From an uncultured Aquimarina sp. (GTDB lineage Bacteria > Bacteroidota > Bacteroidia > Flavobacteriales > Flavobacteriaceae), in the NCBI GenBank assembly GCA_947498705.1, contig CANMLW010000018.1:1-64000 (forward strand): a stretch of DNA of 64,000 nucleotides, given 5' to 3'. A model generated the notes under the pieces. The model was given only the letters and a program-made list of their open reading frames with translations. It made no database searches and had not been told where the DNA came from. The position numbers and the translations under genes were made by a program. How positions within the stretch are numbered: position 1 is the first letter of the stretch; every line of letters starts with the position of its first letter. Below, in pieces: positions 18,424 to 26,629 of the stretch.

Positions 18424-18882
18424 ATGACAAATTTGCAAATTAAAGAAGCGTTATTACAACAATGTCAAGAGCATGTAAACCATCGGTTACAACGTATACA
18501 AGATACTATTTCAGGAATTCAGGAATCGTTGACTTCTGAAACCAAAAGTACTGCAGGGGATAAACATGAAACCGGAAGAGCAATGTTGCAATTGGAGCGT
18601 GAAAAAGCAGGAAAGCAACTAGCAGAGGTGCAAAAACTGCAAGAGGTATTGGGTAAAATTAATTTATCACATACCTCAGAATATATACATTTAGGTAGTT
18701 TGATAAAGACCTCACAAGCCAATTATTTTATTAGTATTTCGGTTGGAGAGTTGCAGGTGACTACTACTTCATATTTTGCAATTGCAGCCAATTCTCCTAT
18801 CGGAAAGTTACTGTTAGGAAAGTCTGAAAAAGATATTTTTAGTTTTAATGGAAACGAAATTACTATTGAAAAAATCCATTAA
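18424..18882 (+). CDS. GreA/GreB C-terminal-domain-like protein
   Basis: A 152-residue protein. The first half is a long charged helix, probably coiled coil (about 1-75); the second half (about 85-150) resembles the GreA/GreB FKBP-like domain, with the diagnostic SPIGKLLLGK motif. Homologues in Bacteroidota are often labelled 3-oxoacyl-ACP synthase, which is not supported: there is no thiolase fold or catalytic triad. An RNA polymerase secondary-channel role is a family-level guess. The ATG at 18424 is preferred over a TTG three codons earlier. Confidence 0.75.
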   Translation: MTNLQIKEALLQQCQEHVNHRLQRIQDTISGIQESLTSETKSTAGDKHETGRAMLQLEREKAGKQLAEVQKLQEVLGKINLSHTSEYIHLGSLIKTSQANYFISISVGELQVTTTSYFAIAANSPIGKLLLGKSEKDIFSFNGNEITIEKIH

Positions 18883-18931
18883 TCCTATTTAGTATCTTAA
18901 ATCAATATACATTTTAAAGGAAATACAATTT

Positions 18932-19008
18932 ACATCCCTCTAAACCTCGTTTCAAAGGGAGATTTGAAACTCCTTCCTTTGAAGGAAGGTTGGGATGGAT
19001 GTTTTTTT
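18932..19008. repeat. Imperfect inverted-repeat element with T tail
   Basis: ACATCC at 18932-18937 pairs with GGATGT at 18996-19001; inside, the arms contain related CCT/TTTCAAAGG and CCTTTGAAGGAAGG segments, including the palindrome CTTCCTTTGAAGGAAG, and the element ends in a T run. This resembles dispersed palindromic elements found downstream of genes in Flavobacteriaceae. It can act as terminator for the GreA-like gene. Only one copy occurs in the window. Confidence 0.55.
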
Positions 19009-19107
19009 TAGCTCTAAAATACAAAGCAGGGTTAAATTCTAATATGGTTTTAATTAGTTGATAACGTTTTATTTATGTTGTTTCTGTCAGATATTTCTTC
19101 AATAAAA

Positions 19108-19140
19108 TTGATTTTATTTTGGAAAAATTCCATATTTTTG
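19108..19140 (+). promoter_or_regulatory. Promoter of the dinB-dnaE cassette
   Basis: TTG at 19108-19110 and TATTTTTG at 19133-19140 are separated by 22 bases, matching the Flavobacterium TTG-N(17-23)-TAnnTTTG consensus. Transcription would start near 19144, leaving a leader of only about 16 bases before the ATG at 19160. Both operator palindromes overlap this promoter. Confidence 0.65.
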
Positions 19141-19151
19141 GAAAAATTCCA
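19117..19151 (+). promoter_or_regulatory. Tandem identical palindromic operators upstream of dinB
   Basis: Two identical copies of TTTTGGAAAAATTCCA, at 19117-19132 and 19136-19151, spaced 19 bases apart. Each contains the palindrome TGGAA-AAA-TTCCA. One lies in the promoter spacer and the other spans the -7 box and expected start site, the arrangement expected for repressor sites. The sequence is unlike E. coli or Bacillus LexA boxes; the regulator is unknown and not encoded nearby. Confidence 0.75.
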
Positions 19152-19159
19152 AAAAAGTA

Positions 19160-20374
19160 ATGAAAAAAACCATCCTACATTTAGATCTGGATACTTTTTA
19201 TGTGTCTGTCGAAAGATTGATCGATAGCCGGTTAAAAGATCGCCCGCTATTGGTAGGAGGTATTAGTGATCGAGGAGTAGTAGCTGCATGTAGTTATGAA
19301 ACTCGTAGTTATGGGATACATTCGGGTATGCCTATGAAAATGGCCAAAGAATTATGTCCAGAAGCAGTAGTAATAAAAGGAAATGCGGGTACATATAGCA
19401 AATACTCAGATGATGTAACAGCAATTATTACAGAAAAAGTACCAGTTTTTGAAAAATCCAGTATCGATGAGTTTTATGCAGACTTAACAGGGATGGATCG
19501 TTTTTTTGGAAGCTATAAGTATGCGACCGAATTACGACAATCGATTGTAAAAGAAACAGGATTGCCTATTTCATTTGGGTTATCGGTCAATAAAGTAGTT
19601 TCTAAAATAGCTACAAACGAAGCCAAACCTAATAACCAACTTAAAATCGATTTTGGATTCGAAAAACCTTTTTTAGCACCTTTATCGATAAAAAAAATTC
19701 CGATGGTAGGAGATAAAACCTATCAAACCCTTCGCAATCTGGGGCTTAAAAGAATTAAAACACTACAGGAAATGCCTGTCGAAATGATGCAAAGTGTTTT
19801 GGGTCGTAATGGTATTGTAATCTGGAAACGAGCTAACGGTATTGATAATACTCCGGTAATTCCTTTTTCTGAGCGAAAATCTATTTCGACAGAAAGAACA
19901 TTCGATAGAGATACCACCAATGTTATTAAACTACGAGGCATTCTGGTTGCGATGACAGAAAATCTTGCGTATCAATTGCGAAGAGGAGATAAACTTACAG
20001 CATGCATTGCTGTAAAAGTTCGTTATTCTGATTTTAATACCTATACCAAACAACTTAAAATTCCTTATACCAGTGCAGATCATTTGTTGATTCCCAAGAT
20101 CCTGGATCTTTTTGATCGATTGTATAATAAACGATTGCTTATTAGACTTATAGGGATACGTTTTAGTCATTTGGTTACCGGTAATTATCAAATCAATCTG
20201 TTTGAAGATACAGAAGAGCAATTAGAATTATATAGCGCGTTGGATACGATAAGGAAACGTTATGGAGATCGTAGTGTAATTAGGGCGTCGGCTATGGGGT
20301 CTAAAACTATCGGGAGAATGCATAATCCATTTAGTGGTCAGCCGCCGGTAGTATTGGCACATCGTAAACAGTAA
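19160..20374 (+). CDS. dinB: Y-family DNA polymerase (DinB/Pol IV-like)
   Basis: A 404-residue translesion polymerase. Catalytic acids are Asp9 (HLDLD) and Asp103-Glu104 (SIDEFYADLTG); the palm/finger, thumb helix-hairpin-helix (about 180-235) and little-finger (about 240-350) regions are complete. Residues 344-348, QINLF, match the beta-clamp-binding pentapeptide. It is followed on the same strand by a DnaE-type polymerase and RecX, and is preceded by paired operators, which suggests a damage-induced mutagenesis cassette. It could be the ImuB/UmuC functional equivalent rather than a housekeeping Pol IV. Confidence 0.92.
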   Translation: MKKTILHLDLDTFYVSVERLIDSRLKDRPLLVGGISDRGVVAACSYETRSYGIHSGMPMKMAKELCPEAVVIKGNAGTYSKYSDDVTAIITEKVPVFEKSSIDEFYADLTGMDRFFGSYKYATELRQSIVKETGLPISFGLSVNKVVSKIATNEAKPNNQLKIDFGFEKPFLAPLSIKKIPMVGDKTYQTLRNLGLKRIKTLQEMPVEMMQSVLGRNGIVIWKRANGIDNTPVIPFSERKSISTERTFDRDTTNVIKLRGILVAMTENLAYQLRRGDKLTACIAVKVRYSDFNTYTKQLKIPYTSADHLLIPKILDLFDRLYNKRLLIRLIGIRFSHLVTGNYQINLFEDTEEQLELYSALDTIRKRYGDRSVIRASAMGSKTIGRMHNPFSGQPPVVLAHRKQ

Positions 20375-20539
20375 TATCAACTAGACCATAAAACACCACT
20401 AATATGTTTGTTCATTTCTTCTCTTATTTCATTGTAAAAACTTCCGTAACTATTGCTATGCAAGAATTTTACAGCTTCATAAGAAAAGAAAGCAACTACG
20501 CATCTTATGTCGCATTTTATAATTTATTTGATATAAGTT

Positions 20540-23506
20540 ATGTACATTAACTGTCATACATGGTATAGTCTACGATTTGGAACATTTTCTGAAATTGAAT
20601 TATTAGAAATGGCAAAAGAACAGGGAGTGAAACAACTCGTTCTTACTGATATTAATAATACATCGGCTTGCCTAAATTTTATTAGAAAATCAAAAGACTA
20701 TGCTATCAAACCAATCATTGGGATTGATTATAGAAATAATGTACGACAACTGTATGTGGGCATCGCTAAGAATAACCAAGGTTTTTATGAATTGAACACG
20801 TTTCTTTCAAAATATACACATGTAAACGATTCTTTTCCCGAAATAGCACCTTGTTTCAAAAATGCATATATCATATATTCTTTTGAGCAGGTGCTATTAT
20901 TAGATAAAACAGATTTTGAGCCTCATGAGTTTATAGGAGTGTCCATCAAAGATTTGAGAAAACTGCCGTTTTCTATATATAGGGAGATGAAAGATAAGCT
21001 AGTTGTTTTGCAAACAGTAACCTTTAGAAACAAAAGAGATCACAATATACATCGATTACTTAGAGCTATAGATAATAATACGCTTTTAAGTAAGCTGCAA
21101 AAAGAAGAAGAGGCAGATCCTAATGAGGTAATGCTTTCTAAATCTGAAATAGTAAATGCTTTTTTAGGGTATGAACATATCATAGCAAATACAGAAACGC
21201 TGATGAATAGTTGTGCTATTTTGTTTGATTTCTCAGAAGAAAGAAAAACACTAAATAAGCAAACATATACAGAAGATAAACAGAAAGACCTCAGTTTAAT
21301 TAGAGAGCTTTGCATAAAAGGGTTAGGGTACAGATACCCTAATGGTGGTGATTCTGTTTTAGAACGACTGGATAAAGAACTTTCTGTAATCGAAAAAATG
21401 GATTTTGTTTCTTATTTTTTGATTAACTGGGATATCGTTTCTTATGCTCGCAAACAAGGTTATTTTTATGTTGGTAGAGGGAGTGGTGCTAATAGTATTG
21501 TAGCCTATCTTTTGGGGATTACCGATGTAGATCCTTTGGATCTGGATTTATATTTTGAACGATTTATTAACCTTTATCGTACCAGTCCCCCTGATTTTGA
21601 TATTGATTTTTCGTGGCGAGACCGAGAAGATATGACTCGGTATATTTTTGAACGTTTTGAACATACAGCACTTCTGGGAACCTATGTTACTTTTAAATAC
21701 CGGGGTATTGTACGCGAATTAGGAAAGGTATTTGGCTTGCCAAAAGAAGAAATCGATAGGCTCTGTGAAGGGAGATATGCTCTTGATCAATTAGATACAT
21801 TCTCTAGGCTAGTAGTAAGATATGCTAGTCTAATGCAAGGGATACCAAATTATTTAAGTATACATGCAGGAGGTATTCTAATAAGTGAACATCCTATTCA
21901 CTATTTTACAGCAACTGACTTGCCGCCCAAAGGGTTTCCTACCACACAATTTGATATGGTAGTAGCCGAAGATGTGGGATTGTATAAATTTGATATTTTG
22001 GGGCAAAGAGGTCTAGCCAAAATTAAAGAAACGCTAGAGATTATTACCTATAATAGACCCAACGAGGCTGATTTTGATATTCATAATATCGATAAGTTTA
22101 AGAAGGATAAACGTATTAATGAGTTAATAAAAACAGCAGAGTGTATGGGGTGTTTTTATGTAGAATCCCCTGCAATGCGTATGTTGTTAAAAAAACTAGA
22201 AGTAGACAATTATCTTGGTTTGGTTGCGGCAAGTTCTATTATACGTCCTGGGGTAGCCAAAAGCGGAATGATGAGAGAATATATTTTACGTCATAGAGAC
22301 CCCAATCGTAGAAAAAAAGCACATCCCGTTATGCAAAGTATTATGCCAGATACTTATGGAATTATGGTATACCAAGAGGACGTGATTAAAGTAGCACACT
22401 ATTTTGCAGGGCTCACATTGTCTGAAGCTGATGTGCTAAGAAGAGGTATGAGTGGTAAATATCGATCTCGAGAAGAATTTAAAAATGTAGAAAATAAATT
22501 TATTGCAAACTGTAAAGAAAAAGGGTATGATACTACTCTGATTTATGAGATTTGGAATCAGATTTCTAGTTTTGCAGGTTATGCATTTGCCAAAGGGCAT
22601 TCTGCATCGTATGCAGTAGAAAGCTACCAAAGTTTGTTTCTAAAAGCATATTTTCCTCTAGAATATATGGTTGCCACTTTAAATAATGGAGGAGGCTTTT
22701 ATAGGCCAGAATTTTATATCTATGAAGCAGAAATGTTAGGAGCAACAATATACGCGCCTTGCATAAATAATAGTCATTATCATAATTGTATTATAGGAAC
22801 GCATATCTATCTTGGGTTTGGTTTACTAAAAGAATTAGAGTCCCGTGTGATAGAACGCCTTGTAAAAGAGCGAAAAGAAAAAGGGGACTTTGTAAGCTTA
22901 GATGATTTTATTGATAGAGTTGCTATTAGTGTAGAGCAAATAAGTATTTTAATTAGAATTAATGCTTTCGGTTTTACAAATAAGGATAAATACGAGTTGT
23001 TATGGCAAGCACATTTTAAACTAGAAAAAACAAAAAACATTAATGATATACAAGCTAGATTATTTACTTCTAGTCAACAGAAGTATACAATTCCTGTATT
23101 AAAGACAACCTTATTAGAAGTAGCATTTGATCAATTAGAGTTGTTAGGGTTTTGTATAAATTCACCATTTAACCTTTTGGCAAAAAAAACAGTAACAAAA
23201 TTTGGAGCAGTCGATATGAAATGCTTTATAGGGAAACATATCGATATATATGGGTATTTGGTTACTGTAAAAAATACTAAAACACATACAGGAAAAAGAA
23301 TGAATTTTGCTACGTTTATAGATCAATATGGACAAGTATTTGATACTGTTTTATTTCCTTTGGTAGCAAAAAACAACTTTTTTAGAGGAAAAGGAATTTA
23401 TCGCATTTACGGAAAAGTGGTAAACGAGTTTGGTTTTTTAAGTATTGAAACTGTAAAAATGGTGAAACAAGATTATATACTAGATCCCAGGTATGCAGAT
23501 TCTTGA
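20540..23506 (+). CDS. dnaE: DNA polymerase III alpha-type polymerase (short DnaE, error-prone type)
   Basis: A 988-residue C-family polymerase, shorter than replicative DnaE of this phylum (about 1400). An N-terminal PHP domain spans about 1-210, but its metal motifs are altered: N-C-H-T-W-Y-S at 4-10 in place of H-x-H-S-x-Y-S, and TDI at 36-38 in place of TDH. The polymerase core carries the catalytic PPDFDIDF motif with Asp352 and Asp354, and the GRGSGANSIVAYLLGITDVDP block before it. An OB-fold region follows near 890-970. Size, position after a Y-family polymerase and adjacent recX point to the DnaE2/ImuC class. The 165-base gap after dinB has no obvious promoter. Confidence 0.9.
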   Translation: MYINCHTWYSLRFGTFSEIELLEMAKEQGVKQLVLTDINNTSACLNFIRKSKDYAIKPIIGIDYRNNVRQLYVGIAKNNQGFYELNTFLSKYTHVNDSFPEIAPCFKNAYIIYSFEQVLLLDKTDFEPHEFIGVSIKDLRKLPFSIYREMKDKLVVLQTVTFRNKRDHNIHRLLRAIDNNTLLSKLQKEEEADPNEVMLSKSEIVNAFLGYEHIIANTETLMNSCAILFDFSEERKTLNKQTYTEDKQKDLSLIRELCIKGLGYRYPNGGDSVLERLDKELSVIEKMDFVSYFLINWDIVSYARKQGYFYVGRGSGANSIVAYLLGITDVDPLDLDLYFERFINLYRTSPPDFDIDFSWRDREDMTRYIFERFEHTALLGTYVTFKYRGIVRELGKVFGLPKEEIDRLCEGRYALDQLDTFSRLVVRYASLMQGIPNYLSIHAGGILISEHPIHYFTATDLPPKGFPTTQFDMVVAEDVGLYKFDILGQRGLAKIKETLEIITYNRPNEADFDIHNIDKFKKDKRINELIKTAECMGCFYVESPAMRMLLKKLEVDNYLGLVAASSIIRPGVAKSGMMREYILRHRDPNRRKKAHPVMQSIMPDTYGIMVYQEDVIKVAHYFAGLTLSEADVLRRGMSGKYRSREEFKNVENKFIANCKEKGYDTTLIYEIWNQISSFAGYAFAKGHSASYAVESYQSLFLKAYFPLEYMVATLNNGGGFYRPEFYIYEAEMLGATIYAPCINNSHYHNCIIGTHIYLGFGLLKELESRVIERLVKERKEKGDFVSLDDFIDRVAISVEQISILIRINAFGFTNKDKYELLWQAHFKLEKTKNINDIQARLFTSSQQKYTIPVLKTTLLEVAFDQLELLGFCINSPFNLLAKKTVTKFGAVDMKCFIGKHIDIYGYLVTVKNTKTHTGKRMNFATFIDQYGQVFDTVLFPLVAKNNFFRGKGIYRIYGKVVNEFGFLSIETVKMVKQDYILDPRYADS

Positions 23507-23547
23507 CAAAATTAGTAGAAATTATAAAAGTCTGTACCTTTGTAACT

Positions 23548-24030
23548 ATGTATAGAAACCCCAATGTGTCATATGTAACGGTAAGCGAGGCAATTGCAAA
23601 GATGGAGCATTACTGTGCATATCAGGAAAGATGTCATAATGATGTAGAGGATAAGCTAAAAACGATGAGGTTAATCCCCGAAGCCAAAGAAAAAATAATA
23701 GTACATCTTATAGAGCATAACTTTCTAAATGAAGAACGTTTTGCAAAAGCTTTTGCCAGAGGGAAATTTAAGATAAAAAAATGGGGAAAAAAGAGAATTG
23801 TACAAGAGCTTAAGTTTCGTAAAATTTCAGCATATAATATAAAAACTGCTCTTAAAGAAATTTCAGAAAAAGACTATATAACTACTTTTCATGAGTTGGC
23901 AGAAAAGAGATTTGATAGTATTAATGAAACCGATTCGAATAAAAAACGAAAAAAACTAACCAATTACCTCTTATATCGAGGCTGGGAGCCCCATTTGATT
24001 TATGAAAAAGTAAATGAACTTATCGGGTGA
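23548..24030 (+). CDS. recX: Regulatory protein RecX
   Basis: A 160-residue RecX family protein, a modulator of RecA filaments. The tandem three-helix repeats are visible (for example NFLNEERFAKAFARGKFKIK and KWGKKRIVQELKFRKI), ending YRGWEPHLIYEKVNELI. I chose the ATG at 23548; an upstream TTG at 23503 would overlap the dnaE stop and add 15 residues without family similarity. A TACCTTTG box at 23535-23542 sits directly before the ATG, which could mean a near-leaderless transcript, but no TTG lies at the right distance. Otherwise it reads through from dnaE (41-base gap). Confidence 0.9.
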   Translation: MYRNPNVSYVTVSEAIAKMEHYCAYQERCHNDVEDKLKTMRLIPEAKEKIIVHLIEHNFLNEERFAKAFARGKFKIKKWGKKRIVQELKFRKISAYNIKTALKEISEKDYITTFHELAEKRFDSINETDSNKKRKKLTNYLLYRGWEPHLIYEKVNELIG

Positions 24031-24034
24031 TTTT

Positions 24035-24080
24035 AAAAAGCACCGATATTTACTCAAGCTATAAATACCGATGCTCTTTT
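24035..24080. terminator. Bidirectional terminator between recX and the S41 peptidase gene
   Basis: AGCACCGATATTTA (24039-24052) pairs with TAAATACCGATGCT (24062-24075) with two G-U wobbles, flanked by A and T runs, in the convergent gap between the two genes. Confidence 0.75.
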
Positions 24081-24091
24081 ATCGGGGAATT

Positions 24092-25483
24092 TTATTTGTT
24101 TAGTATCTCGATAGCTTTTTCTATTGCACTATCTTTTTCATTCATAAAATCATCATTAGAGAATAACGACACTTTATTCTCTTCGCTTGGGCCAACTCCA
24201 ATAGCCTCAAACACTTTGCCATTAGCATCGCTATATACCTCATTAGATAGCCCTAGTAAAGCTCCGTTTGGTAATGCATGTGGTAAAATGTCAGAGAAAA
24301 CCCCATTGGTATGATCACCGACTATAGTTACATACGATAAATCTTTCATGCAAAGTGTAAAAACCTCTGCTGCACTTGCTGTTAAAGGACTTGTTAATAA
24401 CACTATATCTTCTTTAAACTGAAAATCACCTTTTGGAGAAACAGATACCGATGTGCTTTTTGTAAAGCCGCCTTTTAGTTTTGCTTTTTTAGAAAATGCG
24501 AGTCGATCATGGTCTAAAAATCGTGAAGCAATATTTACTGAAACCATATCATATCCTCCACCATTAAATCGAATATCGATTATTAACTTAGAAACCGCAG
24601 CATCTTTAAGGTCAGTCATTATTTTGTCTAACACAGCGTTTAGTGTTTCTATCTCGTTTTTTGCATTAGAGCTATAACCTTCCATTGCCAAAATATTAAT
24701 ATATGCAATATCACTGTCAATCATCCCCCATACAATTTTTCCATTTTCATCAACCTTAAATTCATTGGCTAAATACTTCGATGCTATGGTTTGTAATTTA
24801 TGGCTGTAAAGTGTGTTGTAATCTTCTTCAGATTCGATCATTAAATCTCTGCTTAAACCCGAATTTAATCGAGTATATAGACTAGGTAGACCAGCATCGA
24901 TACCAACATTATTAGCTTCATCGTCAATAGCTACATGGCCATCTTTCAAGAGAAAAACTAACTCTGCAAGGATATCATAAAAATTTTCTGAGGTTACTTG
25001 TTCTCGTAAATCCTTGTACTGTGACCAGTCTACGTTTCTTGTTTCAAAAAAAGCATAATAATCATTGAAAATATTCCAAAAATGATCAAAATTAATCTTT
25101 GGGTCTTTCGTTTTTGTAATCTGATCAGGGAGACAAAATTCGTTTTGTTCTACTAATCTTTTAAACTCAATATTTGATGCGCTAAGTTCTGGAACTCCTA
25201 TCAATTCGTCGGGATCAACTAGGTTTAGTGGTACACCCCAAGCTTCTTCTGGTACAAAATTATCTTTTATGATAGTGCATCCAACCGAATTTACCCCATA
25301 CAATACCTTTTTTTCATCAGTAATTTCTATGATGTACCCTTTATCCTCGGCTAACCAAAAACCATTCTTGGTTTTTTCTGGTTGAGGTATACGATCGTCA
25401 TCAGACTTACAAGCCATAAATAAAATCAAGGATAAGAATAGAAAACATCTATTTATGTTTTTAATACTGTTTTGAGAATTCAT
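24092..25483 (-). CDS. S41-family peptidase lipoprotein
   Basis: A 463-residue protein. Signal peptide with lipobox FMAC (Cys about 25) followed by KSDDD, an acidic sequence after the lipidated Cys that in Bacteroidota often marks surface-exposed lipoproteins. The C-terminal half is an S41 (tail-specific protease) domain: LIIDIRFNGGGYD, then the LLTSPLTASAAEVF segment with the nucleophilic Ser, and the GDHTNGVFSD segment. No PDZ domain is obvious. Substrate unknown. Confidence 0.85.
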   Translation of the reverse strand: MNSQNSIKNINRCFLFLSLILFMACKSDDDRIPQPEKTKNGFWLAEDKGYIIEITDEKKVLYGVNSVGCTIIKDNFVPEEAWGVPLNLVDPDELIGVPELSASNIEFKRLVEQNEFCLPDQITKTKDPKINFDHFWNIFNDYYAFFETRNVDWSQYKDLREQVTSENFYDILAELVFLLKDGHVAIDDEANNVGIDAGLPSLYTRLNSGLSRDLMIESEEDYNTLYSHKLQTIASKYLANEFKVDENGKIVWGMIDSDIAYINILAMEGYSSNAKNEIETLNAVLDKIMTDLKDAAVSKLIIDIRFNGGGYDMVSVNIASRFLDHDRLAFSKKAKLKGGFTKSTSVSVSPKGDFQFKEDIVLLTSPLTASAAEVFTLCMKDLSYVTIVGDHTNGVFSDILPHALPNGALLGLSNEVYSDANGKVFEAIGVGPSEENKVSLFSNDDFMNEKDSAIEKAIEILNK

Positions 25484-25614
25484 TTTAATCTACATTTTTA
25501 AAAGTTACGTTTCATTGACAAATAAAAAACTTATCGGTTGCATTAAAAATGATCATAATGAAATGCTGTAAAACATTACTTGATGCAATTAATTCTGGTC
25601 AAAACTAGGTAGGG

Positions 25615-25643
25615 TTAATAATATCGATGTCTGATATTATTAA
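25615..25643. repeat. Perfect AT-rich hairpin after the cupin gene
   Basis: TTAATAATATC (25615-25625), seven-base loop, GATATTATTAA (25633-25643). An 11-bp perfect stem about 38 bases after the stop of the JmjC/cupin gene on the minus strand. There is no U run on the minus strand, so terminator function is uncertain. Confidence 0.4.
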
Positions 25644-25680
25644 AATTTAAGAAATTGAAACTTTTTTGTTACTAGAAGAA

Positions 25681-26550
25681 TTAACAGTTTTTGATATTTT
25701 GATGAGTTTTTCTAATAGCTGCTGCGTTTTTGTATGCGATCCATTTTTGTTTTCTCACTTTCCTCATAAAATTATCAAAATAGCGCATAAAAAATACATT
25801 ATAGACTGCTTTAAGAAAGTTGATTTTGTTTCTTGTTACAGATCGAATACTCATAGAAAAACCGGCGGTTATATAGGTCATATGATGCCAATATCCTTCT
25901 GGCATATACATAGTATCTCCATGTTTGAGATTAGTAATATATCCTTTTGCTTGTTGTAGTGCAGGCCATTTTTCTATATCAGGATTTGTAAAATCAATAT
26001 CTTGATGTGCTATTAAAGCATGTGGTAATTTGTATAAATACTTGGTTTCTGATGGAGGAAATAGTATGCATTGTTTTTCTCCGTGAAAATGAAAATGAAG
26101 AATATTAGCATAATCTATATCATGATGCATAAATACTTTGGATTCTTGTCCTCCAAAGAATAGCATGGGTAGTTTCTTCATGAATTTTAGTCCAATATCA
26201 GGGTAATAAAAATCTTGTTGAAGTGTGGGTACTTCTTTAAACAAATTATATAAAAAAATACGGTAGTTGGTGGGTTTGCTTTTAAGCAAATCAATATACT
26301 TACTCATACGCATTTGAGTATGAGGTTCATTAAATTTATATTTGGTAGTAATAGGAATGTCGTCAAAAAGAGGAACGTTTTTGTCTCCTGCTACCGAGTT
26401 TATATAATCCAGATTCCATTTTTGATAAGCGGGCCAATCTCTTGTTAATTGTTCAATTACAACGGGTTTTTGTAATAAAACATATTCTTTAAGAAATCGC
26501 TCTTTGGTGATTGTTTTTACTCGTGGTATTTGCTCTAAGTTTAATTTCAA
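25681..26550 (-). CDS. Cupin_8/JmjC-like Fe(II) dioxygenase-family protein
   Basis: A 289-residue protein of the cupin_8 (JmjC, FIH-like) family. The metal triad is visible as His142-x-Asp144 (MHHDIDYANILHFHFHG) and His222 (GDTMYMPEGYWHHM); the FPPSETKYLY stretch is the family's usual LFPP segment. Such enzymes hydroxylate protein or small-molecule targets with 2-oxoglutarate and oxygen, but many bacterial members are uncharacterised. A basic C-terminal tail of about 40 residues (YFDNFMRKVRKQKW onward) follows. It lies 80 bases after bioB on the same strand. Confidence 0.8.
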   Translation of the reverse strand: MKLNLEQIPRVKTITKERFLKEYVLLQKPVVIEQLTRDWPAYQKWNLDYINSVAGDKNVPLFDDIPITTKYKFNEPHTQMRMSKYIDLLKSKPTNYRIFLYNLFKEVPTLQQDFYYPDIGLKFMKKLPMLFFGGQESKVFMHHDIDYANILHFHFHGEKQCILFPPSETKYLYKLPHALIAHQDIDFTNPDIEKWPALQQAKGYITNLKHGDTMYMPEGYWHHMTYITAGFSMSIRSVTRNKINFLKAVYNVFFMRYFDNFMRKVRKQKWIAYKNAAAIRKTHQNIKNC

Positions 26551-26629
26551 GTGAGTTTGTCATAAAATTAAGTTAGGGTAATAACAAGAAAACAGATTCA
26601 TTATTAATCCAAAATGCCAGTAAAATATT

